NCBI GenBank assembly: GCA_025210345.1
Contig: JAOARX010000038.1
Coordinates: forward strand, 34,893 to 98,892
Direction of reading: 5' to 3'
DNA: 64,000 bases
Origin: Pelagimonas sp.
GTDB taxonomy: Bacteria; Pseudomonadota; Alphaproteobacteria; Rhodobacterales; Rhodobacteraceae
The notes under the pieces are model-generated. The model worked only from the letters and a program-made list of their open reading frames with translations. It searched no databases and was not told where the DNA came from. This document shows positions 19,266-28,224 of the stretch, in pieces (position 1 is the first letter of the stretch; each line of letters starts with the position of its first letter). Made by a program: the position numbers and the translations under genes.

Positions 19266-19790
19266 CTAAACGTTGCCGCGCATGAACAGCGCGACGCTTT
19301 CGGGGGGATAGATCATCAAAAGCGCGTTTTGCGCGGGGTCGTAGATCGTGATGGTCTCTGGCGAGGTCAGCACCGCGTAGAAACCGTTCATGATCGGCCC
19401 CTCTTCGAGACAATCGAGGTACGGCCCAACCCCAGACGACACCAACCCCAGCCCTGTGGGCAAATCGAGCGACATAACCCCCTCGGAAATTTCGCTGGGC
19501 GTCATGCCTGGCAGGTCGAAAAGGACAGCGCGTTCTTTTTTGAGATAGGTCACCGCTTCGCGCAGATCGGTCACGACGCGCGGCCCCGAGGACCGGATCG
19601 CGTTCGACGCCAGTTCGAACACCGCCGTCGTACAGGTGGTTTTGGTGTTGAAATGCTTGGTCTGCGCCAGGAACAGCCATTCCTTGAGCTGCGCGCGCAG
19701 CGCCTCTTCCTCGTCCAGCTGTTGGCAGGCCGTCAGCGACAGGCAAACCATCAAAGCGCTGATCACCCGTTTGCACCCAGTGCCGTACAT
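19266..19790 (-). CDS. Predicted lipoprotein of unknown function
   Basis: A 174-residue protein with a lipoprotein signal (CKRVISALMVCLSLTAC, lipobox LTAC, lipidated Cys at about residue 20). The mature part starts QQLDEEEALRAQLKEW and has two or three further cysteines (TTCTTAVF, LDCLEEG). I recognise no family. It lies between pccA and the sulfotransferase-like gene on the same strand; whether it is co-transcribed is not certain because a 203-base gap precedes it. The ATG at 19790 is chosen to begin at the signal. Confidence 0.65.
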   Translation of the reverse strand: MYGTGCKRVISALMVCLSLTACQQLDEEEALRAQLKEWLFLAQTKHFNTKTTCTTAVFELASNAIRSSGPRVVTDLREAVTYLKKERAVLFDLPGMTPSEISEGVMSLDLPTGLGLVSSGVGPYLDCLEEGPIMNGFYAVLTSPETITIYDPAQNALLMIYPPESVALFMRGNV

Positions 19791-19993
19791 CACCGCAACC
19801 CCTGTAAACCCCACAATCCTCCAGCAGAGTATCGGAGAGAGTTTTAGGCTTGGTTGCGAAATTACTTTCAATCTGCACGGCCCGACGGGTTGCCCCACCG
19901 GATCGTGCCACAGTCAAACCCACCACAGTACCGCATGGCAAAGGGGACCCCCCTGCACCATCCAATCCGCTGCATGTGGTGGTCGGATACATC

Positions 19994-21994
19994 TTATTCG
20001 AATTCCATGATCACATCGTCAACCGCAAGACTGTCGCCCGCCGCCGCGTTGATTTTCGAGACCTTGCCCTTGCGCTCGGCGCGCAGGATGTTCTCCATCT
20101 TCATGGCTTCGACGGTGCACAGCGCCTGGCCTTCCTGAACCTCGTCACCGACTTCGACATCGACTTTGACGATCAGACCCGGCATCGGGCAGAGCAGCAT
20201 TTTCGACGTGTCCGGCGGCAGTTTCTCGGGCATCAGGGCCGCAAGTTCCGCCTGACGCGGGCTGCGGACATGCACCTTGAGATCGGCCCCCCGCGAACGA
20301 ATGCGGAAGCCATGGGTGATCTTGTCGACCTTGAGAACCAGCCCTTCGCCGCCAACACTCATGCTGGCAAGGCTGTCTCCTGGCGTCCAATCCCCTTCGA
20401 CGCGCAGTTCCGAACCATCGGCGAATTTCACGGTCGATCCGGCCTGATCCGCTTCGATGCTGACATCAAACGATGCGCCTTGCAGAGCAACGTTCCATTC
20501 GGTGCCGACGCGGCGTTCGTGGTTGTCCAAACGGCCCGAAACACGGGTGCGACGGATCTCTGCCACGCGGTTCATCGCTGCCGCGGCTGCCGCCACGCGC
20601 TTGAGTTCAGCCTCGTCAAGGGTCACGCCCTCAAAACCATCAGGATACTGTTCTTCGATGAATGCAGTGGTCATGTCACCGTCGATAAAGATCTGGTGAT
20701 CCATCACCGCCGCCACGAAAGGCAGATTGTGGCCAATGCCTTCGACCTCAAAGCTGTCCAGCGCGTTGCGCATGGTTTCGATGGCTTCGCCACGGGTCGG
20801 CGCCCAGGTGCACAGCTTGGCGATCATCGGGTCATAATACATCGAGATCTCACCGCCCTCATAGACGCCGGTGTCATTGCGCACGATGCCCGCGCCCAGT
20901 TCGCCTTCGGCCGGGGGACGATAGCGGGTCAGACGACCGATCGAGGGCAGGAAGTTGCGATAGGGATCTTCCGCATAAAGACGGTTTTCAATCGCCCAGC
21001 CGTTGATCTTTACATCGTCCTGCGTGATGCTCAGCGGCTCGCCGTTGGCGACACGGATCATCTGCTCCACAAGGTCAACACCGGTGATCAATTCGGTCAC
21101 GGGGTGTTCCACCTGCAGGCGGGTGTTCATTTCCAGGAAGTAGAAGTTCTTGTCACCATCGACGATGAATTCCACGGTGCCCGCCGAGGCATAGCCCACG
21201 GCCTTGGCCAGCGCGACCGACTGTTCGCCCATGGCTTTGCGGGTGGCTTCGTCCAGGAAGGGCGACGGCGCTTCTTCGACGACTTTCTGGTTGCGGCGCT
21301 GGATCGAGCATTCGCGCTCGGCCAGGTAGATGCCATTGCCATGCGCGTCGCACAGAACCTGAATTTCGATGTGGCGCGGCTGGGTCACGAATTTTTCGAT
21401 AAAGATCCGGTCATCCCCAAACGAGTTGGCCGCTTCGTTCTTGGAGGACTGAAAGCCTTCGCGGGCCTCTTCGTCATTCCACGCGATGCGCATGCCTTTC
21501 CCGCCGCCACCGGCAGAGGCCTTGATCATCACCGGATAGCCGATCTCATTCGAGATTTTCACGGCTTCGTCCGCGTCTTCGATCAGGCCCATATAGCCCG
21601 GAACGGTCGAAACCTGCGCGTCCTGCGCGATTTTCTTCGAGGTGATCTTGTCGCCCATGGCCTCAATCGCCCCTTTGGGGGGGCCAATAAAGGCGACGCC
21701 GGCGGCCTCGAGGACCTCGGCAAATTTCGCGTTTTCCGACAGGAAGCCATACCCGGGATGCACCGCCTGTGCGCCGGATTGCTTGATGGCGTCCATGACC
21801 TTGTCGATCACGATATACGACTGGTTCGCGGGGGGCGGGCCAATGTGGATGGCTTCGTCAGCCATCTGAACATGCAACGCCTGCTTGTCCGCGTCTGAGT
21901 AAATCGCGACGGTCTTGATACCCATCTTGCGGGCGGTCTTGATGACGCGACAGGCGATCTCGCCCCGGTTCGCAATCAGAATTTTATCGAACAT
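19994..21994 (-). CDS. pccA: Propionyl-CoA carboxylase alpha subunit (biotin carboxylase and biotin carrier)
   Basis: PccA carboxylates its own biotin with bicarbonate and ATP and delivers CO2 to PccB, forming methylmalonyl-CoA from propionyl-CoA. In 666 residues: biotin carboxylase domain (1-450; MFDKILIANRGEIACRVIKTA, ASAGGGGKGM ATP loop, EMNTRLQVEHPVTE), a BT interaction domain, and the C-terminal biotinyl domain with CTVEAMKMEN, biotin-accepting Lys about 632. The partner pccB lies upstream on the same strand, separated by four small genes. Confidence 0.97.
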   Translation of the reverse strand: MFDKILIANRGEIACRVIKTARKMGIKTVAIYSDADKQALHVQMADEAIHIGPPPANQSYIVIDKVMDAIKQSGAQAVHPGYGFLSENAKFAEVLEAAGVAFIGPPKGAIEAMGDKITSKKIAQDAQVSTVPGYMGLIEDADEAVKISNEIGYPVMIKASAGGGGKGMRIAWNDEEAREGFQSSKNEAANSFGDDRIFIEKFVTQPRHIEIQVLCDAHGNGIYLAERECSIQRRNQKVVEEAPSPFLDEATRKAMGEQSVALAKAVGYASAGTVEFIVDGDKNFYFLEMNTRLQVEHPVTELITGVDLVEQMIRVANGEPLSITQDDVKINGWAIENRLYAEDPYRNFLPSIGRLTRYRPPAEGELGAGIVRNDTGVYEGGEISMYYDPMIAKLCTWAPTRGEAIETMRNALDSFEVEGIGHNLPFVAAVMDHQIFIDGDMTTAFIEEQYPDGFEGVTLDEAELKRVAAAAAAMNRVAEIRRTRVSGRLDNHERRVGTEWNVALQGASFDVSIEADQAGSTVKFADGSELRVEGDWTPGDSLASMSVGGEGLVLKVDKITHGFRIRSRGADLKVHVRSPRQAELAALMPEKLPPDTSKMLLCPMPGLIVKVDVEVGDEVQEGQALCTVEAMKMENILRAERKGKVSKINAAAGDSLAVDDVIMEFE

Positions 21995-22066
21995 AACTGT
22001 CCTTTCTTCTTTAGTGGCCCCGCATGGGCGCGTGTGTCTGAGGTGTGTTCACTTGAAGGGCTGGGC

Positions 22067-22429
22067 TCATTCCCATGGCTCATCCTCTTCAAAAGCTTCG
22101 GGAAAAGCGGCGCGGGCGGCGGTTTCGTCGATCACCAGCACGGCTTCGTAGTCTTCGGGATCAAAGGGATCGTCGTAGGGCAGCACTTCGCGCCCAAACA
22201 GCCAGCTCAGCCGGCCAGCATCCAGGTTGCCGCGCTCAAACGGTTGATCGCCGAAATGCTGCCACAGCGCTTTCATAAAAGCGGTGTCAGCCTTGCGATC
22301 CGCCGGGCGGCGGTCACGGTAGCGCTCAAGCCGCTTCAATGGGGTCACCCCACGCGGATTGGCACGACGGATTGTGAATTGGAAATCGGATGAGGGCATA
22401 CGCCCCGGGAAGCCGCGATGCTTCAACAT
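22067..22429 (-). CDS. Conserved-looking protein of unknown function in the pcc cluster
   Basis: A 120-residue soluble protein, basic in its first half (GVTPLKRLERYRDRRPADRK) and acidic at the end (AFPEAFEEDEPWE). It contains FMKALWQHFGDQPFERGNLD and LSWLFGREVLPYDDPFDPED. It has no signal or membrane segment, and I do not recognise a family. It sits 72 bases upstream of pccA in the same orientation, inside the propionyl-CoA carboxylase cluster. Confidence 0.6.
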   Translation of the reverse strand: MLKHRGFPGRMPSSDFQFTIRRANPRGVTPLKRLERYRDRRPADRKADTAFMKALWQHFGDQPFERGNLDAGRLSWLFGREVLPYDDPFDPEDYEAVLVIDETAARAAFPEAFEEDEPWE

Positions 22430-22465
22430 GCCAGCACCTCCTGTAGGTCAGGGGCCGGCGAAACC

Positions 22466-22489
22466 GGGACGGGCGCAAACGCCCGCCCC
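22466..22489 (-). terminator. GC-rich hairpin after the tiny lipoprotein gene
   Basis: CGGGCG-CAAA-CGCCCG, extended by GGG/CCC across one mismatch, lies ten bases after the lipoprotein stop on the minus strand and is followed there only by GGTTTCG. It may attenuate transcription between pccB and pccA. Confidence 0.4.
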
Positions 22490-22498
22490 AAGTTGTAC

Positions 22499-22645
22499 TT
22501 ATTTGTACTTGCCGGTGTAGACCGGTTCAACGCTGATGGGCTCTGGATCGACCACAACGTATTCTTCTTCTTGTGCGCCACCGCCGCATGCTGCCACACC
22601 GGCAACCATTGCGAACATGGCAAGCAGTTTGATGCTCTTTGACAT
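22499..22645 (-). CDS. Tiny lipoprotein (48 residues)
   Basis: Read directly from the minus strand: ATG at 22645 preceded by GGAGTAAGGAAAG, then a 19-residue signal (MSKSIKLLAMFAMVAGVAA) ending in a lipobox (GVAAC), and a short acidic mature part of 29 residues (CGGGAQEEEYVVVDPEPISV and onward) ending in VYTGKYK. It has the size and shape of an entericidin-like small lipoprotein, but no sequence match is claimed. It lies inside the pcc cluster and is followed by a hairpin. Confidence 0.7.
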   Translation of the reverse strand: MSKSIKLLAMFAMVAGVAACGGGAQEEEYVVVDPEPISVEPVYTGKYK

Positions 22646-22862
22646 CTTTCCTTACTCCTATAGCAGTCCACAGTTCCAGACGGTTTCATCTGCCCGCCCG
22701 GCCCTGACCTCGAGGTATTGATTGCTTGGGTGCAATCACCGCCGACACTATCGGAGATTGTTTGGAAAAGATACGAAATCCGACCCAAGGTTTCGGGTTG
22801 TGACGCAGAAGCCTCAGAAACTTGTCCACATGAGAGTCGCGCCGCAAGATATTGTGTTTTCA

Positions 22863-23330
22863 TCAAAAAGCCTCCCAGATGCAGAGGCCGTCTTTGACGC
22901 TGAAACGTTCGAAAAACTGCGGTGTGTCCGGCGTCATGACGCCAAATTCGACCGGCTCACGCATCAGTGTAATCAGGATCTGCCCGGCTTTTTCACCCGA
23001 CCGGGTCAACTCCGGCAGCGCGAAATCCTGGCACAAAACGCCAAAATCTTCCGCCATATCGTGATACCCGCGCCCGTCCTGTCCCAGTTCGGGCGCGACA
23101 AAGCGAAAGCGGATGGCGTCCGCCCCGGCATCCGTGTCGATGATCTTGTCATGCAGCGCAATCTGTTGCCCCGAAGGCAGAACCGGCAGTTCCGCCGCCA
23201 TCACCATATCTGGCAACAGCACTGCGAACAGGGGGGCAAGTGCGCGACCCCGACCCCGTTTCCAGGTTCCTCCCGCCGGGATCGCGCGGACCTTGGGCTC
23301 GCCCGAAGGTCTGTGTGCCAGCGCGCTCAT
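22863..23330 (-). CDS. Probable exported protein of unknown function
   Basis: A 155-residue protein starting MSALAHRPSGEPKVRAIPAG. After a basic region comes a hydrophobic stretch (ALAPLFAVLLPDMVMAA) that could be a late signal, then ELPVLPSGQQIALHDKIID and RFRFVAPELG, DFGVLCQDFALPEL, ITLMREPVEFGV, and a C terminus ending FERFSVKDGLCIWEAF. Two cysteines may pair in the periplasm. Similar short proteins occur in other Rhodobacterales; the function is unknown. Its ATG overlaps the stop of the preceding gene (ATGA), so the two are coupled. Confidence 0.65.
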   Translation of the reverse strand: MSALAHRPSGEPKVRAIPAGGTWKRGRGRALAPLFAVLLPDMVMAAELPVLPSGQQIALHDKIIDTDAGADAIRFRFVAPELGQDGRGYHDMAEDFGVLCQDFALPELTRSGEKAGQILITLMREPVEFGVMTPDTPQFFERFSVKDGLCIWEAF

Positions 23331-23671
23331 GGGCGGCGCTCCTGCGCCCAGGCCTGCCAGCGGCGCTGATGCGCGGGGCTGGCCAAGAGCGCCTCGATCT
23401 TCAAGGGAACCTCGGCGGGGATATGCCCCTGAACACGTCCCCCTGCGGTTACGGTCAAACCCTCGTGATCGGACACAATCCGTACCACAGGAGAGAAGCC
23501 ACGCAACCCCTTTAGCGCGCGCCACAGATCCTGGCGAATCTGGCGCGCCAAACGCCCCTTGCGCATGGTGGGAAACCGCGCCGTGGCCATCACGTCGAAA
23601 CGTGGCGGCCAATGGCGCGCCAGCGTATAAGACGCCTCGTCCTCATGGATATGCCAGCTGTTGCGACGCAC
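23327..23671 (-). CDS. Small protein of unknown function next to pccB
   Basis: A 114-residue soluble protein. The frame is open further upstream into pccB, but the GTG at 23671 has a strong GGGGGGA site and gives the start (M)RRNSWHIHEDEASYTLARHW. Later segments are FPTMRKGRLARQIRQDLWRA and a C terminus rich in Ala, Arg and Trp. No family recognised. It lies 61 bases after pccB and overlaps the next gene by four bases, so co-transcription with pccB is likely. Confidence 0.6.
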   Translation of the reverse strand: MRRNSWHIHEDEASYTLARHWPPRFDVMATARFPTMRKGRLARQIRQDLWRALKGLRGFSPVVRIVSDHEGLTVTAGGRVQGHIPAEVPLKIEALLASPAHQRRWQAWAQERRP

Positions 23672-23732
23672 CTGTTCCCCCCGGGTTCGATGGGGCCCGT
23701 GACCGCGCCCCAATCCTGTCAATAATTCTGCC

Positions 23733-25265
23733 TTAGAGCGGAATATTGTCGTGCTTTTTCCACGGGTTCTCGAGCTTCTTGTTGCGAAGCATCGCAAAGG
23801 CCCGGGCCACGCGCTTGCGGGTCGATTTCGGCTGGATCACCTCGTCGATAAAGCCGCGCTCTGCCGCCACAAACGGGTTGGCAAAACGGTCTTCATATTC
23901 GCTGGTGTGCGCCGCGATCTTATCCGCGTCGCCCAGATCGGCCCGGTGAATGATCTCAACCGCACCCTTCGCGCCCATCACCGCGATCTCGGCCGTCGGC
24001 CAGGCATAGTTCACATCGCCGCGCAGGTGCTTGGACGCCATAACATCATAGGCGCCACCATAGGCTTTGCGGGTGATTACGGTGACCTTGGGCACTGTTG
24101 CCTCGCCATAGGCGAACAGCAGTTTTGCGCCGTGCTTGATGACGCCGCCATATTCCTGCGAGGTGCCCGGCAAAAAGCCCGGAACGTCAACCAGGGTGAG
24201 AACCGGGATCTCGAACGCATCGCAGAAGCGCACGAACCGCGCCGCCTTGCGCGAGCTGTCGATATCCAGACATCCCGCCAGAACCATCGGCTGGTTGGCC
24301 ACCACACCCACGGTCTGCCCTTCGAGACGCACGAAACCGGTGATCATGTTCTTGGCGAAATCCTCTTGGATTTCATAGAAGTCGCCCTCATCCGCCAGCT
24401 TGGTAATCAGCTCTTTCATGTCGTAGGGCGTGTTCGGGTTCTCGGGCACCAGGGTGTCGAGACTGTCCTCGATGCGGTCCACATCATCAAAGAAGGGACG
24501 CACCGGCGCCTTGTCGCGGTTGTTGAGCGGCAAAAAGTCCACCAGGCGGCGCACTTCGGCCAGCGCTTCGACGTCGTTTTCAAACGCGCCATCCGCAACC
24601 GAGGATTTCTTGGTATGGGTCGATGCCCCGCCCAGCTCTTCTGCGGTGACGACCTCGTTGGTGACGGTTTTCACAACGTCGGGGCCGGTCACGAACATGT
24701 AAGAGCTGTCTTTGACCATAAAGATAAAGTCAGTGATCGCGGGCGAATACACCGCGCCACCGGCGCAGGGGCCCATGATAACGGAAATCTGCGGCACAAC
24801 GCCCGAAGCCATAATGTTGCGCTGGAAGATCTCCGCGTAACCCGCAAGCGCATCCACGCCTTCCTGAATACGCGCACCGCCCGAATCGTTCAGACCAATG
24901 ACAGGCGCGCCGTTTTGCACGGCCATATCCATGATCTTGCAGATCTTTTGCGCGTGGGTCTCGGACACCGAGCCGCCCAGAACGGTGAAATCCTGGCTGA
25001 ACACATAGACCATGCGCCCATTGATTGTGCCCCAGCCGGTGACAACACCATCGCCGTAGGGACGGTTTTCTTCCATGCCGAACTCGGTGCAGCGGTGGGC
25101 CTTGAAGGTGTCGTACTCTTCAAAGCTTCCTTCGTCCAACAGCAGTTCAATCCGCTCGCGCGCGGTCAGCTTGCCCTTGGCGTGCTGCGCGTCAATGCGG
25201 CGCTGTCCGCCCCCCAGTCGGGCGTTTTCGCGGCGATCGTGCAATTCCTGGAGGATATCTTTCAT
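23733..25265 (-). CDS. pccB: Propionyl-CoA carboxylase beta subunit
   Basis: The carboxyltransferase half of propionyl-CoA carboxylase, 510 residues. Start [20 protein letters not shown] at 25265. Visible motifs: [85 protein letters not shown] and [18 protein letters not shown], the oxyanion-hole loops of the two crotonase-like halves. The upstream region holds repeated TTYGCAAA boxes expected for PccR. First gene of the cluster leading to pccA and the mutase. Confidence 0.97.
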   Translation of the reverse strand: MKDILQELHDRRENARLGGGQRRIDAQHAKGKLTARERIELLLDEGSFEEYDTFKAHRCTEFGMEENRPYGDGVVTGWGTINGRMVYVFSQDFTVLGGSVSETHAQKICKIMDMAVQNGAPVIGLNDSGGARIQEGVDALAGYAEIFQRNIMASGVVPQISVIMGPCAGGAVYSPAITDFIFMVKDSSYMFVTGPDVVKTVTNEVVTAEELGGASTHTKKSSVADGAFENDVEALAEVRRLVDFLPLNNRDKAPVRPFFDDVDRIEDSLDTLVPENPNTPYDMKELITKLADEGDFYEIQEDFAKNMITGFVRLEGQTVGVVANQPMVLAGCLDIDSSRKAARFVRFCDAFEIPVLTLVDVPGFLPGTSQEYGGVIKHGAKLLFAYGEATVPKVTVITRKAYGGAYDVMASKHLRGDVNYAWPTAEIAVMGAKGAVEIIHRADLGDADKIAAHTSEYEDRFANPFVAAERGFIDEVIQPKSTRKRVARAFAMLRNKKLENPWKKHDNIPL

Positions 25266-25325
25266 GCGGCTCCCCTTTCCATTTTGCTGAAACATACAGC
25301 GCGTGGACCATCTCTCAAGCATTTC

Positions 25326-25350
25326 TTCGCAAATTTGCAAATTTCGCAAA
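25326..25350 (-). promoter_or_regulatory. PccR/ScfR-type boxes upstream of pccB
   Basis: Three octamers in 25 bases: TTCGCAAA (25326), TTTGCAAA (25334, perfect) and TTCGCAAA (25343). A further GCAAAA/GCAAAT-rich stretch follows at 25362-25383. In Rhodobacter sphaeroides, PccR controls pccB through paired TTTGCAAA octamers. They lie 61-85 bases before the pccB start and 124-148 before the divergent exporter gene. Apart from these, the 208-base gap shows nothing I can name. Confidence 0.75.
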
Positions 25351-25473
25351 ACCACTGGATAGCAAAACGCAAATCAGCAAATTTCACGCCCATGCCACCC
25401 ATCGGCAAATCATTTCCAATTTTGACCAAACGGACCAGTTTACTTTCATCCATAGCCGGATTACCGATTCAAG

Positions 25474-26697
25474 ATGCATACCCCTGAACACGCCCGGTTT
25501 CTAGACCGGACCACCCCGCCACACGTGGTGACCCTGACCTTGCTGGCCGGCATTGCCGCCCTGTCCATGAGCGTGTTTATCCCCAGCCTCAACATGATGA
25601 CCGCGCATTTCGAGACCTCTTATAGCGTCATGCAACTGGCCGTTGCCGGGTATCTTGGGGCAAACGCCCTGTTGCAGGTGGTCATCGGCCCCATGTCCGA
25701 TGCCTGGGGCCGCCGCCCGGTGATCTTGGGATCGTTGGTGGTGTTTTGCATTGCCACCCTGGGGTGCATCTGGGCCACCAATGTCTGGGTGTTCTTGACC
25801 TTTCGAATGATCCAGGCAGCCATTGCCACGACACTTGTACTCAGCCGTGCGGCCATTCGCGACCTGTACGATACACGCGAAGCGGCCTCGATGATCGGCT
25901 ATGTCACCATGGGCATGTCGCTGGTGCCCATGGTCGGCCCGCTGATCGGCGGCGTCCTGGGGGAACATTATGGCTGGCAGGCCAATTTCTGGCTGCTGTT
26001 CGTGCTGGGCGCCGCGATGCTGTTGGTCACCCAGGTCGATTTCAAGGAAACCCTGCGCCTGCAGGGGCAACCCCTGATGGCCCAGATCCGCGACTATCCC
26101 GAATTACTGACCTCACCGCGCTTTTGGGGCTATGCGCTGGCCTGCGCCTTTGCCTCGGGTGCGTTCTTTTCCTACTTGGGCGGGGGCGCCTACGTCGGGG
26201 ATGAAATCTATGGGCTTGAGCCATCGCAAACCGGGTTCTACTTTGGCGCCCCGGCTGCCGGGTACTTTTTCGGCAACTACCTGACAGGTCGCTTTGCGGG
26301 TCGGGTGGGCATCAACCGGTTGATTTTATTGGGATGCCTAGCTTCGGCGGCTGGCTTGCTTTTGATGGCGACCCTCTTTCTGAGCGGACACGGATCGGCG
26401 CAGGCGTTCTTTTTCCTGATGGGCTTCGTGGGGCTTGGCAATGGGCTTACCTTGCCGAATTCCACCGCCGGGATGCTCTCGGTGCGGCCCCATCTGGCGG
26501 GCTCGGCCTCGGGTTTGGGGGGCGCGATCAACCTGGGCGGTGGCGCTGCCCTATCGGCGCTGGCAGGCACCCTTCTTACCCCGGAAACCGGCGCCATACC
26601 CCTGATTTGGCTTATGCTTTTCGTTACGATTGCCTCACTTGTGTGCATTCTATACGTCATTCACCGACAAAAGCGCCTAAGCGGTCTGGACGCCTGA
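25474..26697 (+). CDS. Bcr/CflA-type multidrug efflux MFS transporter
   Basis: A 407-residue major facilitator protein with twelve predicted membrane segments. The N half has FIPSLNMMTAHFETS followed by motif A, GPMSDAWGRRPVILG (about 71-85), and LSRAAIRDLYDTREAASMIG, typical of the Bcr/CflA drug:H+ antiporter branch. The C half has the weaker repeat of motif A (NYLTGRFAGRVGINR). It diverges from pccB and precedes pccR on the same strand, so it may be co-regulated, perhaps as an acid or metabolite exporter; the substrate is unknown. Confidence 0.88.
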   Translation: MHTPEHARFLDRTTPPHVVTLTLLAGIAALSMSVFIPSLNMMTAHFETSYSVMQLAVAGYLGANALLQVVIGPMSDAWGRRPVILGSLVVFCIATLGCIWATNVWVFLTFRMIQAAIATTLVLSRAAIRDLYDTREAASMIGYVTMGMSLVPMVGPLIGGVLGEHYGWQANFWLLFVLGAAMLLVTQVDFKETLRLQGQPLMAQIRDYPELLTSPRFWGYALACAFASGAFFSYLGGGAYVGDEIYGLEPSQTGFYFGAPAAGYFFGNYLTGRFAGRVGINRLILLGCLASAAGLLLMATLFLSGHGSAQAFFFLMGFVGLGNGLTLPNSTAGMLSVRPHLAGSASGLGGAINLGGGAALSALAGTLLTPETGAIPLIWLMLFVTIASLVCILYVIHRQKRLSGLDA

Positions 26698-26706
26698 GCG
26701 GATTGT

Positions 26707-26743
26707 GTTGCAAAGTTTCAGCGGGAGCGCGCAAATCTGCAAA
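26707..26743 (+). promoter_or_regulatory. Imperfect ScfR-type boxes upstream of pccR
   Basis: GTTGCAAA (26707), GCGCAAA (26729) and CTGCAAA (26737) differ from TTTGCAAA by one or two bases and lie 80-117 bases before the pccR start. They suggest autoregulation but are weaker than the pccB and pyc boxes. Confidence 0.45.
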
Positions 26744-26823
26744 GATCCCCGAAAAGGGGAGGACGGAAACCTGTGTGCATTACGAACGTTAAGACCTGCG
26801 CCAAGGCGCAGGAGGAAAAGACC

Positions 26824-28224
26824 ATGGCAACGCAGAAACTCTATGCAGGCGCAAAACTTCGTGACATACGCACCCGACTTGGGCTGACGCAAAAGGATTT
26901 CGCGGCAAAGCTTGGCATTTCCCTGCCCTACCTCAACCAGATGGAAAACAACAACCGACCGGTTTCAACCACGGTTGTCTTGTCGCTGGCGCAGGAATTC
27001 GGTTTTGACGTCACCGAGTTGGGCCAGGGAGATGCGGAACGGCTTGTGTCCGACATGCGCGAGGCCCTCGCTGATCCGGTGTTTGGTGAAAGTGCGCCAC
27101 AATTGGCCGATCTGCGCCTGACCGCATCGAACGCCCCAGCCCTTGCGCGGGCCTTTCTGGCGCTGCATCGCGCCTACCGACAAACCCACGAGCGGCTTGC
27201 TTCGCTGGACGAAGCCCTAGGCCGCGAAGGCACACAACTGCAGCCCAGCCCTTGGGAAGAGGTGCGCGACTTTTTCCATTATTGCGACAACTATATCGAC
27301 GCCGTGGACCGCGCCGCCGAGCATTTCGCCGCCAAACTAGGGACCGATGGAAACCTGCGCGCTGTTCTCGCGACCCGCCTTGGGCAAAGCGGCATTCGGG
27401 TCAGCTTTTCGGCCAAAGCGCCCCTGCGCAGCTATGATGCTGAGCGCAGCCAGTTGGTGATTTCGTCGCTTGTACCTGTCGAAACCCAGACCTTTCAACT
27501 GCTGGTCCAAATCGCCCTGCTTCAGCAAAATCAATTGCTTGACGCAACTTTGGATCTGGCGCGGTTTCAATCTGACGAAGCGCGCTCGATCGCGAAAATG
27601 GGGCTGGCGAACTATTTTGCCGGGGCGGCGATCATGCCATACAAGCGCTTTCTAGAAGCGGCACAGGAAACGCGACACGACCTGGAACTGCTTTCAACCC
27701 AGTTTGGCGCATCCATCGAGCAGGTCGCCCATCGCCTGTCCACGCTGCAGCGCCCCGGCGCCAAGGGGGTGCCGTTTTTCTTTGTTCGCGTGGATCAGGC
27801 CGGCACCATCACCAAGCGCCATTCGGCCACGCGACTGCAATTCGCGCGGTTTGGCGGCGCCTGCCCCCTTTGGAATGTTCACAAGGCTTTCGAAGCGCCA
27901 AGGCAGTTCCTGCGCCAACTGGCGGAAACCCCGGACGGCGTGCGCTATATCAGCCTTGCGCGGGATGTCTCGAAGACCGGCGGGCATTTTGGGGCCCCCA
28001 TGCGCCGCTATGCAATCGCGCTTGGTTGCGAAGTGCGGCATGCAGCAGCACTGGTCTATGCCGATGATCTGGATTTTACCCGCGCGGCCTCATTTGCGCC
28101 GATCGGCATCTCCTGCCGGATCTGCGAGCGCATCAATTGCCATCAGCGGTCTGTCCCGCCTCTGGAAAAACGCCTGTCGATCACGCCGATGCAACGCGAT
28201 GTGCTGCCCTATACGCTTGAATGA
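26824..28224 (+). CDS. pccR: Short-chain fatty acyl-CoA regulator PccR
   Basis: A 466-residue ScfR-family regulator. Residues about 5-65 are an XRE-type helix-turn-helix (LRDIRTRLGLTQKDFAAKLG, ISLPYLNQMENNNRPVS). The middle and C-terminal part resembles the metallopeptidase-like/DUF2083 region of RamB and PccR, with ARFGGACPLWNVHKAF, and GISCRICERINCHQRS near the end. In R. sphaeroides PccR responds to propionyl-CoA-type signals and activates pccB. ATG 26824 follows AGGAGG. The last 16 bases overlap the end of the convergent amidase gene. Confidence 0.9.
   Translation: MATQKLYAGAKLRDIRTRLGLTQKDFAAKLGISLPYLNQMENNNRPVSTTVVLSLAQEFGFDVTELGQGDAERLVSDMREALADPVFGESAPQLADLRLTASNAPALARAFLALHRAYRQTHERLASLDEALGREGTQLQPSPWEEVRDFFHYCDNYIDAVDRAAEHFAAKLGTDGNLRAVLATRLGQSGIRVSFSAKAPLRSYDAERSQLVISSLVPVETQTFQLLVQIALLQQNQLLDATLDLARFQSDEARSIAKMGLANYFAGAAIMPYKRFLEAAQETRHDLELLSTQFGASIEQVAHRLSTLQRPGAKGVPFFFVRVDQAGTITKRHSATRLQFARFGGACPLWNVHKAFEAPRQFLRQLAETPDGVRYISLARDVSKTGGHFGAPMRRYAIALGCEVRHAAALVYADDLDFTRAASFAPIGISCRICERINCHQRSVPPLEKRLSITPMQRDVLPYTLE

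Noticed and set aside
18154..19992. 612-codon reading of the sulfotransferase frame
   Set aside because: The first 292 codons overlap a lipoprotein gene and intergenic sequence; the conserved N terminus begins at the ATG at 19116.
19850..21898. 682-codon open frame opposite pccA
   Set aside because: It mirrors the carboxylase gene and has no recognisable domain; long antisense frames are expected at this GC content. The same reasoning removes frames opposite pccB (23751-25487) and pyc (44747-46441).
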